Shown here: piece after piece, positions 37,023 to 45,139 of the stretch
How positions within the stretch are numbered: position 1 is the stretch's first letter
How the letters are laid out: every line of letters begins with the position of its first letter
Source: Billgrantia montanilacus
Lineage (GTDB): Bacteria > Pseudomonadota > Gammaproteobacteria > Pseudomonadales > Halomonadaceae
Reading direction: 5' to 3'
Length of the DNA: 64,000 bases
NCBI RefSeq assembly: GCF_003336675.1
Contig: NZ_QPII01000007.1
Coordinates: 1 to 64,000 of the forward strand
Notes under the pieces: generated by a model
Seen by the model: only the letters and a program-made list of their open reading frames with translations
Database searches by the model: none
What the model was told of the DNA's origin: nothing
Translations under genes and position numbers: made by a program

Positions 37023-37083
37023 GGCGCACCCACGGGTGCGCCACCTGCGAAACCCCGTCTCCGCTTGCGCGGGGCGGGGTTTC
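37023..37083 (+). terminator. double hairpin ending the rpsP-rplS operon
   Basis: GGCGCACC/GGTGCGCC (37023-37042) is followed by GAAACCCCG/CGGGGTTTC (37049-37083). The second ends with TTTCGTTG and is the likely intrinsic terminator. Confidence 0.75.
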
Positions 37084-37126
37084 GTTGCAATGGGGCCAGG
37101 TAACGGCACCGTCGGGGAGATCCTGC

Positions 37127-38029
37127 ATGCCGCACGACGATGAATCCCGCGTCCTGATCGACACCTTTCTCGATGCGCTGTGGCTGGAGCGTGGGGCGAG
37201 CGACCACACGCTGACGGCGTACCGTCATGACCTGGAGGCTTGGGTCGTGCGCCTGGATGCAACGGGGAGTTCACTGCTCACTCCCGGCGATGGCACGCTG
37301 CCCGCCTGGCTCGACGAGCGCCGGGCGGCCGGCTATCGTCTGCGCAGCAACGCGCGGCTGCTGTCCAGCCTGCGAAGCTTCTATCGCTGGGCGCTGGCCG
37401 AGTCGCGCACCGAGCGCGATCCGCTGGCTGAGGTGCGCCTGCCTCGGGTGCGACCGAATCTGCCGGATACCCTGGAAGAGGCGGAGGTAGAGCGCCTACT
37501 GGCAGCCCCCGATCTCTCCACGGACCTGGGGCTGCGCGACCGGGCCATGCTCGAGGTGCTCTACGGCTGCGGGCTGCGGGTCTCGGAGCTGGTGGGGTTG
37601 ACCGTGGAGGCAGTCAATCTGCGACAGGGCGTGGTGCGTGTGCGTGGAAAAGGGGACAAGGACCGGCTGGTCCCGCTGGGGGAAGAAGCCGTACACTGGC
37701 TGTCACGTTATCTTCGCACGGCCCGCGGCGCGCTGATGGACGATGTGACGCGGCCGGCGTTGTTCCCCGGCAGGGGAGGCGGCTGCCTGACCCGCCAGGC
37801 ATTCTGGCATCGCATCAAGGCCCATGCCAGAACCGCGGGAATCGCGCGTCCGCTGTCGCCCCATACGCTGCGACACGCCTTTGCGACGCATCTATTGAAT
37901 CATGGGGCCAATCTGCGTGTCGTACAGCTGCTGCTCGGTCACAGTGACCTGTCGACCACTCAGATCTATACCCATGTCGCGCAGGCTCGACTCGAAGCCC
38001 TGCACGCCGACCATCATCCTCGAGGCTGA
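37127..38029 (+). CDS. xerD: tyrosine recombinase XerD
   Basis: 300 residues, the usual XerD length. The N-terminal SAM-like domain (about 1-110) precedes the catalytic domain with Arg151, Lys175, His246, Arg249, His272 and Tyr281 as nucleophile (QIYTHV). With XerC it resolves chromosome dimers at dif, activated by FtsK. The xerD-dsbC order matches E. coli, so this is the housekeeping enzyme and not a mobile-element integrase. Confidence 0.95.
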   Translation: MPHDDESRVLIDTFLDALWLERGASDHTLTAYRHDLEAWVVRLDATGSSLLTPGDGTLPAWLDERRAAGYRLRSNARLLSSLRSFYRWALAESRTERDPLAEVRLPRVRPNLPDTLEEAEVERLLAAPDLSTDLGLRDRAMLEVLYGCGLRVSELVGLTVEAVNLRQGVVRVRGKGDKDRLVPLGEEAVHWLSRYLRTARGALMDDVTRPALFPGRGGGCLTRQAFWHRIKAHARTAGIARPLSPHTLRHAFATHLLNHGANLRVVQLLLGHSDLSTTQIYTHVAQARLEALHADHHPRG

Positions 38030-38032
38030 CTC

Positions 38033-38788
38033 ATGATTGCTCCATCCCGCCGCATCGCCAGTACCCTGCTTGCCCTGTTTTTACCGCTGATCGCCCTGAC
38101 CCTGTCTGCCAGCGTGCTGGCGAGCGAAGTCGACCGGTTGGCCGAACGTCTGCAGGTTGGTGGCCAGCCCATGCCCGTAGCCAGTATTCGCGACACGCCC
38201 ATTGAGGGGATCTATCAGGTTCGCCTGGAGACCGGTGAAGCCTTCTACAGCGATGTGGAAGGGCAGTACTTCCTGGTCGGCGACCTTTACGAGAACAGCG
38301 GGCAGGGCCTGGTCAACCTGACCGAGCAGTCCCGTAACGACGAGCGGGCGGCGCGCCTGGCCGACGTGGTCGATGCGGAGAGGGTCATCTTCCGCGGCAC
38401 GTCCGAGAGTCGGGCGGAGATCGTGGTCTTCACCGATACCACCTGCCCCTACTGCCGCCAGTTTCATGAAGAAGTGCCCGACCTCAATGCGATGGGCATC
38501 GAGGTGCACTACCTGGCCTTTCCGCGCACCGGCATGAACGGAGAGGGCGCGCGCCAGCTGCAGCAGATATGGTGTGCGGACAATCGCAGCGAGGCGATGT
38601 CGTCGGCCAAGCGCCAGGAAGCCCTGTCGGGAGCCGTCGACTGCGACAATCCGGTCGAGGCACAGTATCATCTGGGCATGGAAGTCGGGGTGCAGGGCAC
38701 GCCGGCCATCGTGCTGCCCGACGGTCGCATGGTGCCGGGCTATGTGCCCGCCGAACGCCTTGCCGAGATGCTTGGCCTCGACGGCTGA
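38033..38788 (+). CDS. dsbC: thiol:disulfide interchange protein DsbC
   Basis: 251 residues: signal peptide (about 1-30, cleaved near VLASE), N-terminal dimerisation domain, and thioredoxin fold with the active site TTCPYCRQFH (Cys138, Cys141). A second Cys pair (WCADN, VDCDN) is kept. It isomerises wrong disulfides in the periplasm. Only three bases separate it from xerD. Confidence 0.95.
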   Translation: MIAPSRRIASTLLALFLPLIALTLSASVLASEVDRLAERLQVGGQPMPVASIRDTPIEGIYQVRLETGEAFYSDVEGQYFLVGDLYENSGQGLVNLTEQSRNDERAARLADVVDAERVIFRGTSESRAEIVVFTDTTCPYCRQFHEEVPDLNAMGIEVHYLAFPRTGMNGEGARQLQQIWCADNRSEAMSSAKRQEALSGAVDCDNPVEAQYHLGMEVGVQGTPAIVLPDGRMVPGYVPAERLAEMLGLDG

Positions 38789-38838
38789 CAGGCACTGAAT
38801 CATTCAGTGACATTGATACACAACAGGGGAGCGCGACA

Positions 38839-40155
38839 TTGAAACCGGTGAGAGTGGGAATCTGTGGTCTGGGTACCGTAGGCGGCGGCACATTCAACGT
38901 GTTGACGCGCAATGCCGACGAAATCGCGCGGCGTGCGGGCCGCCCGATCGTCATCGAACAGGTGGCGCATCGCAGCCTGAACCCGGAGTGTGACCTCACC
39001 GGTATCAAGACCACCACGGATGTCTTCGAGGTGGCCCGTAACCCCGACATCGATGTCGTGGTCGAATTGGTTGGAGGTTATGAGCTGGCCCGGGAGCTGG
39101 TGCTCGCCGCCATCGCCAACGGCAAGCATGTGGTCACCGCCAACAAGGCGTTGATCGCCGTGCATGGCAACGAGATCTTCCAGGCCGCCCACGAGCAAGG
39201 CGTCATCGTCGCCTTCGAGGGCGCCGTGGCGGGTGGCGTTCCGGTGATCAAGTCCCTGCGCGAGGGCCTGGGTGCCAACCGTATCGAATGGGTGGCCGGC
39301 ATCATCAACGGCACCGGCAACTACATCCTGACGCACATGCGCAGCGAAGGGCGCGCCTTCGAGGACGTACTGGCCGAGGCCCAGGCGCTGGGCTATGCCG
39401 AGGCGGACCCGACCTTCGATGTGGAGGGTATCGACGCCGCCCACAAGCTGACCATCCTCGCCTCCATCGCCTACGGGGTGCCGCTGCAGTTCGAGAAGGC
39501 CTACACCGAAGGCATCTCCCGGGTCACCTTCGACGACGTGGAGCAGGCCGACAATCTTGGCTACACCATCAAGCACCTGGGTATCTGCAAGCGGACCGAT
39601 GCCGGCCTCGAGTTACGCGTGCATCCGACGCTGATCCCCAAGGAGCGGCTGCTGGCCAACGTGCATGGGGTCAAGAACGCCATCGCCATCATGGGCGATG
39701 CCGTGGGACCGACTCTCTACTATGGTGCCGGCGCCGGGGCCGAGCCCACCGCATCAGCGGTGGTTGCCGATCTGCTCGACGTGGCTCGCGACATCGCCAC
39801 CGACCACCACTATCGGGTGCCCTACCTGGCCTTCATCGGCATCGGAGACGACGACGGCAGCATGCCGATCCTGCCCATGGAGGATATCGTCACCGCCTAT
39901 TACCTGCGCCTGCTGGCGGTCGACCGCCCCGGCGTGCTGGCACGGGTGGCGACCATCCTTGCCGAGCAGGGCATCTCCATCGAGGCCCTGGTACAGAAGG
40001 AAGCCACCGAAGGGGAGCTGGTACCGATCATTTTGCTGACCCATCGCACCCGCGAGAAGAACATGAACGAGGCGATCCGTCATATCGAATCCATGGCCGA
40101 CATCGCCGGGCCGGTGACGCGGATCCGTGTGGAATCGCTGGACGAGCAGGAATAA
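38839..40155 (+). CDS. hom: homoserine dehydrogenase
   Basis: 438 residues: NAD(P)-binding domain (GICGLGTVGGGTF), catalytic domain (GVPVIKSLREGLGANRIEW, GTGNYILTHM, EADPTFDVEGIDAAHK), and a C-terminal ACT domain (about 355-435) for threonine feedback. It is monofunctional, not fused to aspartokinase. The start is TTG 38839 with GGGGAGCG upstream; the frame stays open further 5' over dsbC, which is a shadow. Followed by thrC. Confidence 0.96.
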   Translation: MKPVRVGICGLGTVGGGTFNVLTRNADEIARRAGRPIVIEQVAHRSLNPECDLTGIKTTTDVFEVARNPDIDVVVELVGGYELARELVLAAIANGKHVVTANKALIAVHGNEIFQAAHEQGVIVAFEGAVAGGVPVIKSLREGLGANRIEWVAGIINGTGNYILTHMRSEGRAFEDVLAEAQALGYAEADPTFDVEGIDAAHKLTILASIAYGVPLQFEKAYTEGISRVTFDDVEQADNLGYTIKHLGICKRTDAGLELRVHPTLIPKERLLANVHGVKNAIAIMGDAVGPTLYYGAGAGAEPTASAVVADLLDVARDIATDHHYRVPYLAFIGIGDDDGSMPILPMEDIVTAYYLRLLAVDRPGVLARVATILAEQGISIEALVQKEATEGELVPIILLTHRTREKNMNEAIRHIESMADIAGPVTRIRVESLDEQE

Positions 40156-40160
40156 CCGCC

Positions 40161-41549
40161 ATGCGCTACATCAGTACTCGCGGGCAGGCGCCCGCGCTCT
40201 CCTTCGAAGAGGTCGTGCTCACCGGCATGGCCGGTGACGGTGGCCTCTACGTACCGGAAACCGTGCCACAGCTCTCTCCCGAAGCGCTCGAGGCGATGGC
40301 CGGGCTCTCCTACGCCGAGATCGCCTTTCGCGTCATGAAGCCGTTCGTCAACGGCGAGATCGACGATGAAACGTTCCGTGGCATCGTGCGCGATGCCTAC
40401 GCCACCTTCAGTCATGATGCCGTGGTGCCGCTCAACCAGCTCGATGCCAACCATTTCCTGCTCGAGCTGTTCCATGGGCCCACCCTGGCCTTCAAGGATG
40501 TCGCCCTGCAGCTGCTCGGCCGGCTGCTCGACCATTTCCTGGCCAAGCGCGGCGAGCGTGCGGTGATAATGGGCGCTACCTCCGGTGACACCGGTTCGGC
40601 GGCGATCGAGGGCTGTCGTCACTGCGACAACCTCGACATCTTCATCCTGCATCCGCACAACCGGGTCTCGGAGGTGCAGCGTCGCCAGATGACCTCGGTG
40701 CTGGCCGACAACGTCTTCAACATCGCCATCGAGGGCAACTTCGACGATGCCCAGGCCATGGTGAAGGCGAGCTTCGCCGACCAAGGCTTCCTCAACGGCA
40801 CCCGCCTGGTGGCGGTGAATTCGATCAACTGGGCGCGCATCATGGCCCAGATCGTCTACTACGTGGCCGCCGGCGTGGCACTGGGCGCGCCGCATCGCCA
40901 GGTGAGCTTCTGCGTGCCGTCGGCCAACTTCGGTAATGTCTTTGCCGGTTACATGGCCTATCGCATGGGCCTGCCGGTCAAGCAGTTCATCATAGCCACC
41001 AACGCCAACGACATCCTGCATCGCACGCTGGCCGCCAACGACTTCTCCAAGCAGGAGCTCAAGGCGACCCTGGCGCCATCGATGGATATCGTGGTGTCGT
41101 CCAACTTCGAGCGGCTGCTGTTCGAGGCCTACGAGCGTGACGGCGATGCGGTGCGCGGCCTGCTCGAGCGCTTCCAGTCCGAGCCCACGGCGTTGGCCGA
41201 GGCGCCGCTGGCCAGGCTGCGCAAGCTCTTTGCCAGCCACAGCGTCGATGACACCACCATCCTCGAGGTGATCCGCGAGGCGCATCACCGTACCAAGGAG
41301 ATTCTCGATCCGCATACGGCGACCGGCTACCGCGCCGCCGAGCGGGCACGGGCCGATGCCCAGACGCCGATGATCACCCTGGCCACGGCCCATCCGGCCA
41401 AGTTCGCCGAGGCGGTGGTCAAGGCCGGCTTCCCCGGGGTGCCGCTGCCGCCGCATATGGACGACCTGCTGGAGCGGGAGGAGCGCTACACGGTGCTGCC
41501 GGCGGAGCTGGCAGAGGTGCAGAAGTTCGTGGTGGAAAACCGCCGCTAG
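40161..41549 (+). CDS. thrC: threonine synthase
   Basis: 462 residues of fold-type II PLP enzyme: MRYISTRGQAPALSFEE at the start, the PLP Lys112 in GPTLAFKDVALQ, and phosphate-binding SGDTGSAA. It converts O-phosphohomoserine to threonine. It lies five bases after hom, so hom-thrC form an operon. Confidence 0.97.
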   Translation: MRYISTRGQAPALSFEEVVLTGMAGDGGLYVPETVPQLSPEALEAMAGLSYAEIAFRVMKPFVNGEIDDETFRGIVRDAYATFSHDAVVPLNQLDANHFLLELFHGPTLAFKDVALQLLGRLLDHFLAKRGERAVIMGATSGDTGSAAIEGCRHCDNLDIFILHPHNRVSEVQRRQMTSVLADNVFNIAIEGNFDDAQAMVKASFADQGFLNGTRLVAVNSINWARIMAQIVYYVAAGVALGAPHRQVSFCVPSANFGNVFAGYMAYRMGLPVKQFIIATNANDILHRTLAANDFSKQELKATLAPSMDIVVSSNFERLLFEAYERDGDAVRGLLERFQSEPTALAEAPLARLRKLFASHSVDDTTILEVIREAHHRTKEILDPHTATGYRAAERARADAQTPMITLATAHPAKFAEAVVKAGFPGVPLPPHMDDLLEREERYTVLPAELAEVQKFVVENRR

Positions 41550-41581
41550 TTAAGAGCGTGGCAGTAATGCCATCAAGCTAG

Positions 41582-41757
41582 CGAGGGGCGAAGGGGACAG
41601 GTCGAAGAGGAGGTCATTTGTCAGGGATGACAAATGTAGCGCCCAGGGATGGGTTTACAGCGCCTCCTCGGAGACCTGTCGCCGGCAGGCCCCGAGCGGT
41701 ACTGCAGCGCCTCTTCGGTGGTACGGCACTCCGGGACCTGTCCCCGGCGTCCCTCGC
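41582..41757. repeat. structured dispersed repeat, copy 1
   Basis: A long imperfect hairpin. The outer arms CGAGGGG...GGACAGGTC (41582-41603) and GACCTGTC...CCCCGAG (41673-41696) enclose GAGGAGG/CCTCCTC and an inner palindrome CATTTGTC/GACAAATG. The unpaired strand GTAGCGCCCAGGGATGGG is shared with copy 2 at 49535. A further right-arm-like stretch (41704-41757, ending CCTGTCCCC...CCCTCGC) can also pair with the left arm. Together with flanks it fills the 296-base gap between thrC and the DHH gene. No terminator T run is seen. Confidence 0.75.
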
Positions 41758-41845
41758 CATGGATGCCAGCCCTGAGCCATGCCGCGATTCGGTCTGATGC
41801 GGTATGCGCTCGAAGTCCCCTTGCTGCGATATACAGGAGCCACGC

Positions 41846-43654
41846 TTGGACGTGACTGCGCCCCCCGACCTGCATGCCCGACTCAGGCCACGGCTGCTGC
41901 CGCGGCCGCGCAACCAGGCGCTGTATGCCCGCGCCCAGGCCGAAGGCCTGACCGAGCTGCAGGCCCGCGTGCTGGCCGGTCGCCTGGCCGGTTACGACGG
42001 AGAACTGGCGCCCCTGACCCAGCCCAGCCTGCGCTATCTCGAGCACCCGGAGCGCCTCGCCGACGGTCGCCGTGCCGCCGAACGTATCGCCCAGGCCGTG
42101 GTAGACGGTGAACATATCGGTATCCTCACCGACTACGACGTCGACGGCATCACCTCCCACGTGGTGATCCGGCGCACCCTGGTCGAGCTGTTCGGCGTGC
42201 CCGAGGCGCGTCTGCACAGCCTGATAGGTCACCGCATCTTTGATGGCTACGGCATCAGCCTGCCGCTGGTGGAGCGTACGCTGTCGCTGAAACCGCGGCC
42301 AAGGCTGGTGATCACCGCCGACTGTGGCAGCTCCGACGAGCCGCGCATCGCCCGGCTCAAGGCGGCCGGCATCGACGTGGTGGTCAGCGACCATCACGCC
42401 CTGCCGGTGGAGGGGCCGCCGGCGTCGGCCCATGCCGTCGTGAATCCGACGCGGGACGACTGCGACTATCCCGATGCCACCATCGCCGGCTGCATGGTGG
42501 CCTGGCTGGTCATGTCCCTGGCGCGGCAGGTGCTGATCGAGTGGGGTGCGATACCCAAGGCCACGCCCAAGCTCTCCGCCTGGCTCTCCTACGTGGCGCT
42601 GGGCACCGTGGCGGATTGCGTCTCCCTGGGGGCGAGCCCGGCCAATCGCGCGGTGGTCAGCCATGGGCTGACGCTGATCAATCGCATGGAGGCGGCCTGC
42701 TGGCGCGCCATGGCGGCCCGGCTGGGGGCAGATAGCATGCCCTTCACCGCCGAGACCCTGGCCTTCCAGATGGGGCCACGAATCAACGCCCGCTCGCGCC
42801 TCGATGATCCCTATGCGGCCCTGCACTATATGCTCGCGGTGGATGATGGGGTGGCTCATCGTCACCTCGAGGTGCTGGATCAAGACAATCAGTCCCGCAA
42901 GGCCATCGAGGCCGACATGACCGAACAGGCGCGTCTGCTGGCGGCACCCCAGCTTGACGCGAATCAGCCGGCCATCGTGGTGTTTCTCGAGGACGGCCAT
43001 GCCGGGGTGCAGGGCATCGTCGCCTCGCGGCTGGTTCAGGCCTATGGCCGGCCCGCCCTGGTGATGACTCCGGCGGCGTCGCCCGGCATGCTCACCGGCT
43101 CGGGACGCTCCATCGAAGCGTTGCATCTTCGTGACGCCCTGCAGCGGACCTTCGAGCTGGCCCCCGAGGCGCTCCCTCGTTTCGGCGGGCATCGTGGCGC
43201 AGCAGGGGTCGGCGTGCCGGTCGGTCAGTTCGATGCTTTCTGCACGGCTTTCCTGAAGGCGGTAGCTGAACAGCTGGGCGGGATTGAGCTCTTTCCACAG
43301 GTGCTCACCGACGGCGAGCTGCTACCGGCCCAGTTCGGCCTGTCGACGCTGGACGAGCTGGAGAAGCTGGGACCCTACGGACGAGAATTCGACGCCCCCC
43401 TGTTCGAAGGCGATTTCCTGGTGGAGGCGCTCAGGCCAGTGGGAGCCGACGGCAGCCACCTGATGATGACGCTCTCGGCGGGAGCCGTGAGCCTGCGGGC
43501 GATCTGGTTTCGCGCCCTGACCCCCGGCGAGCTGCCGGCCTTCGGCCTGGGAGATCGACTGCGCTGCGCCTATCGGCTCAGCCGCAACCGCTGGAAGGGG
43601 CGGGAGTCGCTGCAGCTGATGGTCGAACATGCCGAGACGTTCGACAGCGCCTGA
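41846..43654 (+). CDS. RecJ-type DHH family single-strand DNA exonuclease
   Basis: 602 residues. DHH phosphoesterase motifs: GILTDYDVDGITS (Asp96, Asp98, Asp100), VITADCGSSD, and VVVSDHHALP; then a DHHA1 domain (GVQGIVASRLVQAYGRPALVM, GSGRSIEALHLRDAL, RFGGHRGAAGVG). RecJ degrades single-stranded DNA 5' to 3'. The position between xerD-dsbC and prfB-lysS matches recJ in E. coli, but the motif I sequence is unusual (DYDVDG where RecJ usually has DFD.DG), so I leave the symbol blank. Start TTG 41846 with AGGAG seven bases upstream. Confidence 0.88.
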   Translation: MDVTAPPDLHARLRPRLLPRPRNQALYARAQAEGLTELQARVLAGRLAGYDGELAPLTQPSLRYLEHPERLADGRRAAERIAQAVVDGEHIGILTDYDVDGITSHVVIRRTLVELFGVPEARLHSLIGHRIFDGYGISLPLVERTLSLKPRPRLVITADCGSSDEPRIARLKAAGIDVVVSDHHALPVEGPPASAHAVVNPTRDDCDYPDATIAGCMVAWLVMSLARQVLIEWGAIPKATPKLSAWLSYVALGTVADCVSLGASPANRAVVSHGLTLINRMEAACWRAMAARLGADSMPFTAETLAFQMGPRINARSRLDDPYAALHYMLAVDDGVAHRHLEVLDQDNQSRKAIEADMTEQARLLAAPQLDANQPAIVVFLEDGHAGVQGIVASRLVQAYGRPALVMTPAASPGMLTGSGRSIEALHLRDALQRTFELAPEALPRFGGHRGAAGVGVPVGQFDAFCTAFLKAVAEQLGGIELFPQVLTDGELLPAQFGLSTLDELEKLGPYGREFDAPLFEGDFLVEALRPVGADGSHLMMTLSAGAVSLRAIWFRALTPGELPAFGLGDRLRCAYRLSRNRWKGRESLQLMVEHAETFDSA

Positions 43655-43761
43655 AGACGAGCTGGATCAACTGGCTTGCCCGATCCATCCGGTAAACTCC
43701 TTTTCCCATCGCTGGCCACCGCGCGGGCTTGCGGAGCTCGACGTCACACAAGGAATGCTGC

Positions 43762-44379
43762 ATGGATCCACAAGATCTATCGACCGACCCACATCGTCCC
43801 TACGAGGATGTCATGGCGATGCTGGTGGGCACGCTGTTCGTGGCGCTGGGAGTGGCCTTCTATACCCAGGCGCTGTTGCTCACCGGCAGCACCGCCGGAA
43901 TGGCTTTTCTGCTGCAGTACGCGACGGGCTGGCGCTTCGGCGTGTGGTTCTTCCTGATCAACCTGCCGTTCTACTACCTGGCCGTGAAGCGCATGGGCTG
44001 GTCGTTCACCCTGCGTACCTTCGTCGCCATCGGCCTGGTGTCGCTGTTCTCCGAGCTGACTGGAAAATGGATCACCATCGAGAGCCTCAACCCGCTCTAT
44101 GCCACCCTGATGGGGGGAAGCCTGATCGGCATTGGCATGCTGGTGCTCTTTCGACACCGCACCAGCCTGGGGGGCATCAATATCCTGGCGCTCTATCTGC
44201 AGGCCCGCTACGGCCTGCGCGCCGGCTATGTGCAGCTCGGCATCGACGGGGTGATCATGCTGGGCGCGCTGCTGGTACTGCCGGCCGACAGGGTCGGGCT
44301 CTCGGTGCTTGGGGCCGTGGCGCTCAACCTGATTATTGCCTTGAACCATAAGCCAGGACGCTATATGGGCGTTTCCTAA
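43762..44379 (+). CDS. YitT family membrane protein
   Basis: 205 residues with five or six membrane helices, Gly-rich loops and the YitT/DUF161 pattern (LLTGSTAGMAFLLQYATGWRFG; FRHRTSLGGINILALYLQ). Probably a transporter; substrate unknown. It lacks the C-terminal soluble DUF2179 domain of longer YitT proteins. Its stop codon overlaps that of the convergent VOC gene by four bases. Confidence 0.85.
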   Translation: MDPQDLSTDPHRPYEDVMAMLVGTLFVALGVAFYTQALLLTGSTAGMAFLLQYATGWRFGVWFFLINLPFYYLAVKRMGWSFTLRTFVAIGLVSLFSELTGKWITIESLNPLYATLMGGSLIGIGMLVLFRHRTSLGGINILALYLQARYGLRAGYVQLGIDGVIMLGALLVLPADRVGLSVLGAVALNLIIALNHKPGRYMGVS

Positions 44380-44795
44380 TAATTAGGCCAGACGCCTGGC
44401 GTCGCCAACTCGATCAGATGCCCGTCGGGGTCGCGAAAGTAAATGCTTTCGCCGCCGCGGGGCCAGTGGGTGCGGCCCTCGATGATCACGCCATGGTCCT
44501 CGAGCTGGGCCTCCCACATGGGCAGCGCCTCTGCTGAGATGGCGAAGGCCAGATGGAGCCGGCCCTTGCCATCATGGGGCGGTATGGTGCCCATGTTCTT
44601 CGGTAGCACCACCGTCTCCAGGGTTTCGCCCTGGCCGAACAGCAGCAGTACCGAGCCTGCGCCGGCATCGTAGGCGGTGAAGCGATGGTCGGCGTTGAAC
44701 GGTTCGAGCCCCATCACGCCTTCGAAGAAGGCGCGTGCCCTGTCCATGTTCTCCACGTAGAGCGCGGTTTCCAGGACGCCGTCGAGTCGGGGCAT
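44376..44795 (-). CDS. VOC (glyoxalase/bleomycin resistance fold) protein
   Basis: 139 residues, two beta-alpha-beta modules. Metal-ligand positions are suggested by LDGVLETALYV, GRLHLAFAI and YFRDPDGHLIELATP. Families include dioxygenases, glyoxalase I and fosfomycin-type resistance enzymes; no specific assignment is possible. MPRLDG at 44795 is chosen as start although the frame is open further upstream. Confidence 0.87.
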   Translation of the reverse strand: MPRLDGVLETALYVENMDRARAFFEGVMGLEPFNADHRFTAYDAGAGSVLLLFGQGETLETVVLPKNMGTIPPHDGKGRLHLAFAISAEALPMWEAQLEDHGVIIEGRTHWPRGGESIYFRDPDGHLIELATPGVWPNY

Positions 44796-44973
44796 GCTCC
44801 TCTTCCTCTCTTGCCGTGTTCCTTTCAGCCTAGCACCCGGCTGCTTGGGATTCACCGTGGCGAGCCAGAGAGGATCCTTAGCCTTGGAGCTGGCAGGGAA
44901 GGGCATCTGGAGTATCAGCCAGCACTTCCTGGAAGGGTTGCCTGTATTGGGTAGAGCCATGAAAGTTCAGGCA

Positions 44974-44994
44974 TTAGACAATCCATTAGTCTAA
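44974..44994. promoter_or_regulatory. inverted repeat TTAGAC/GTCTAA
   Basis: Six-base perfect arms with a nine-base AT-rich spacer about 145 bases upstream of the FadL-type start, in the 344-base gap after the VOC gene. The rest of that gap shows only the two PsrA-like sites. Confidence 0.3.
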
Positions 44995-45016
44995 AGTATG
45001 AGCTAAATTGGTATTA

Positions 45017-45029
45017 AAACGAACGTTTG
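45017..45029. promoter_or_regulatory. PsrA/FadR-like operator 1 before fadL-type gene
   Basis: AAAC-GAAC-GTTTG matches the PsrA consensus (G/C)AAAC-N2-4-GTTT(G/C) except the outer base. It lies about 110 bases before the FadL-family start; PsrA-type TetR regulators respond to long-chain fatty acids. Confidence 0.5.
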
Positions 45030-45039
45030 GCCTTGATCC

Positions 45040-45052
45040 GAACGAATGTTTG
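45040..45052. promoter_or_regulatory. PsrA/FadR-like operator 2 before fadL-type gene
   Basis: GAAC-GAAT-GTTTG, a second, less perfect copy 23 bases (about two helix turns) from the first, on the same face of the DNA. Confidence 0.42.
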
Positions 45053-45139
45053 GCGAAAACTGGTTGGGCAAGGCACCGCTCCGGTGAGGGCGGAACAAAT
45101 AACCAGCTCCAGCTCGCATCTGGAAGAGGACATCGAGAC

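Noticed and set aside
37127..38029. Mobile-element integrase
   Set aside because: Length, motifs and xerD-dsbC order show housekeeping XerD.
38569..38838. Homoserine dehydrogenase with a 90-residue N-terminal extension
   Set aside because: The extension overlaps dsbC in another frame; the conserved NAD-binding start begins right after TTG 38839.
40080..41456. 458-codon frame opposite thrC
   Set aside because: Antisense to an intact threonine synthase.
41621..43192. 523-codon frame opposite the RecJ-type gene
   Set aside because: Antisense shadow; its start region includes the dispersed repeat, whose translation is meaningless.
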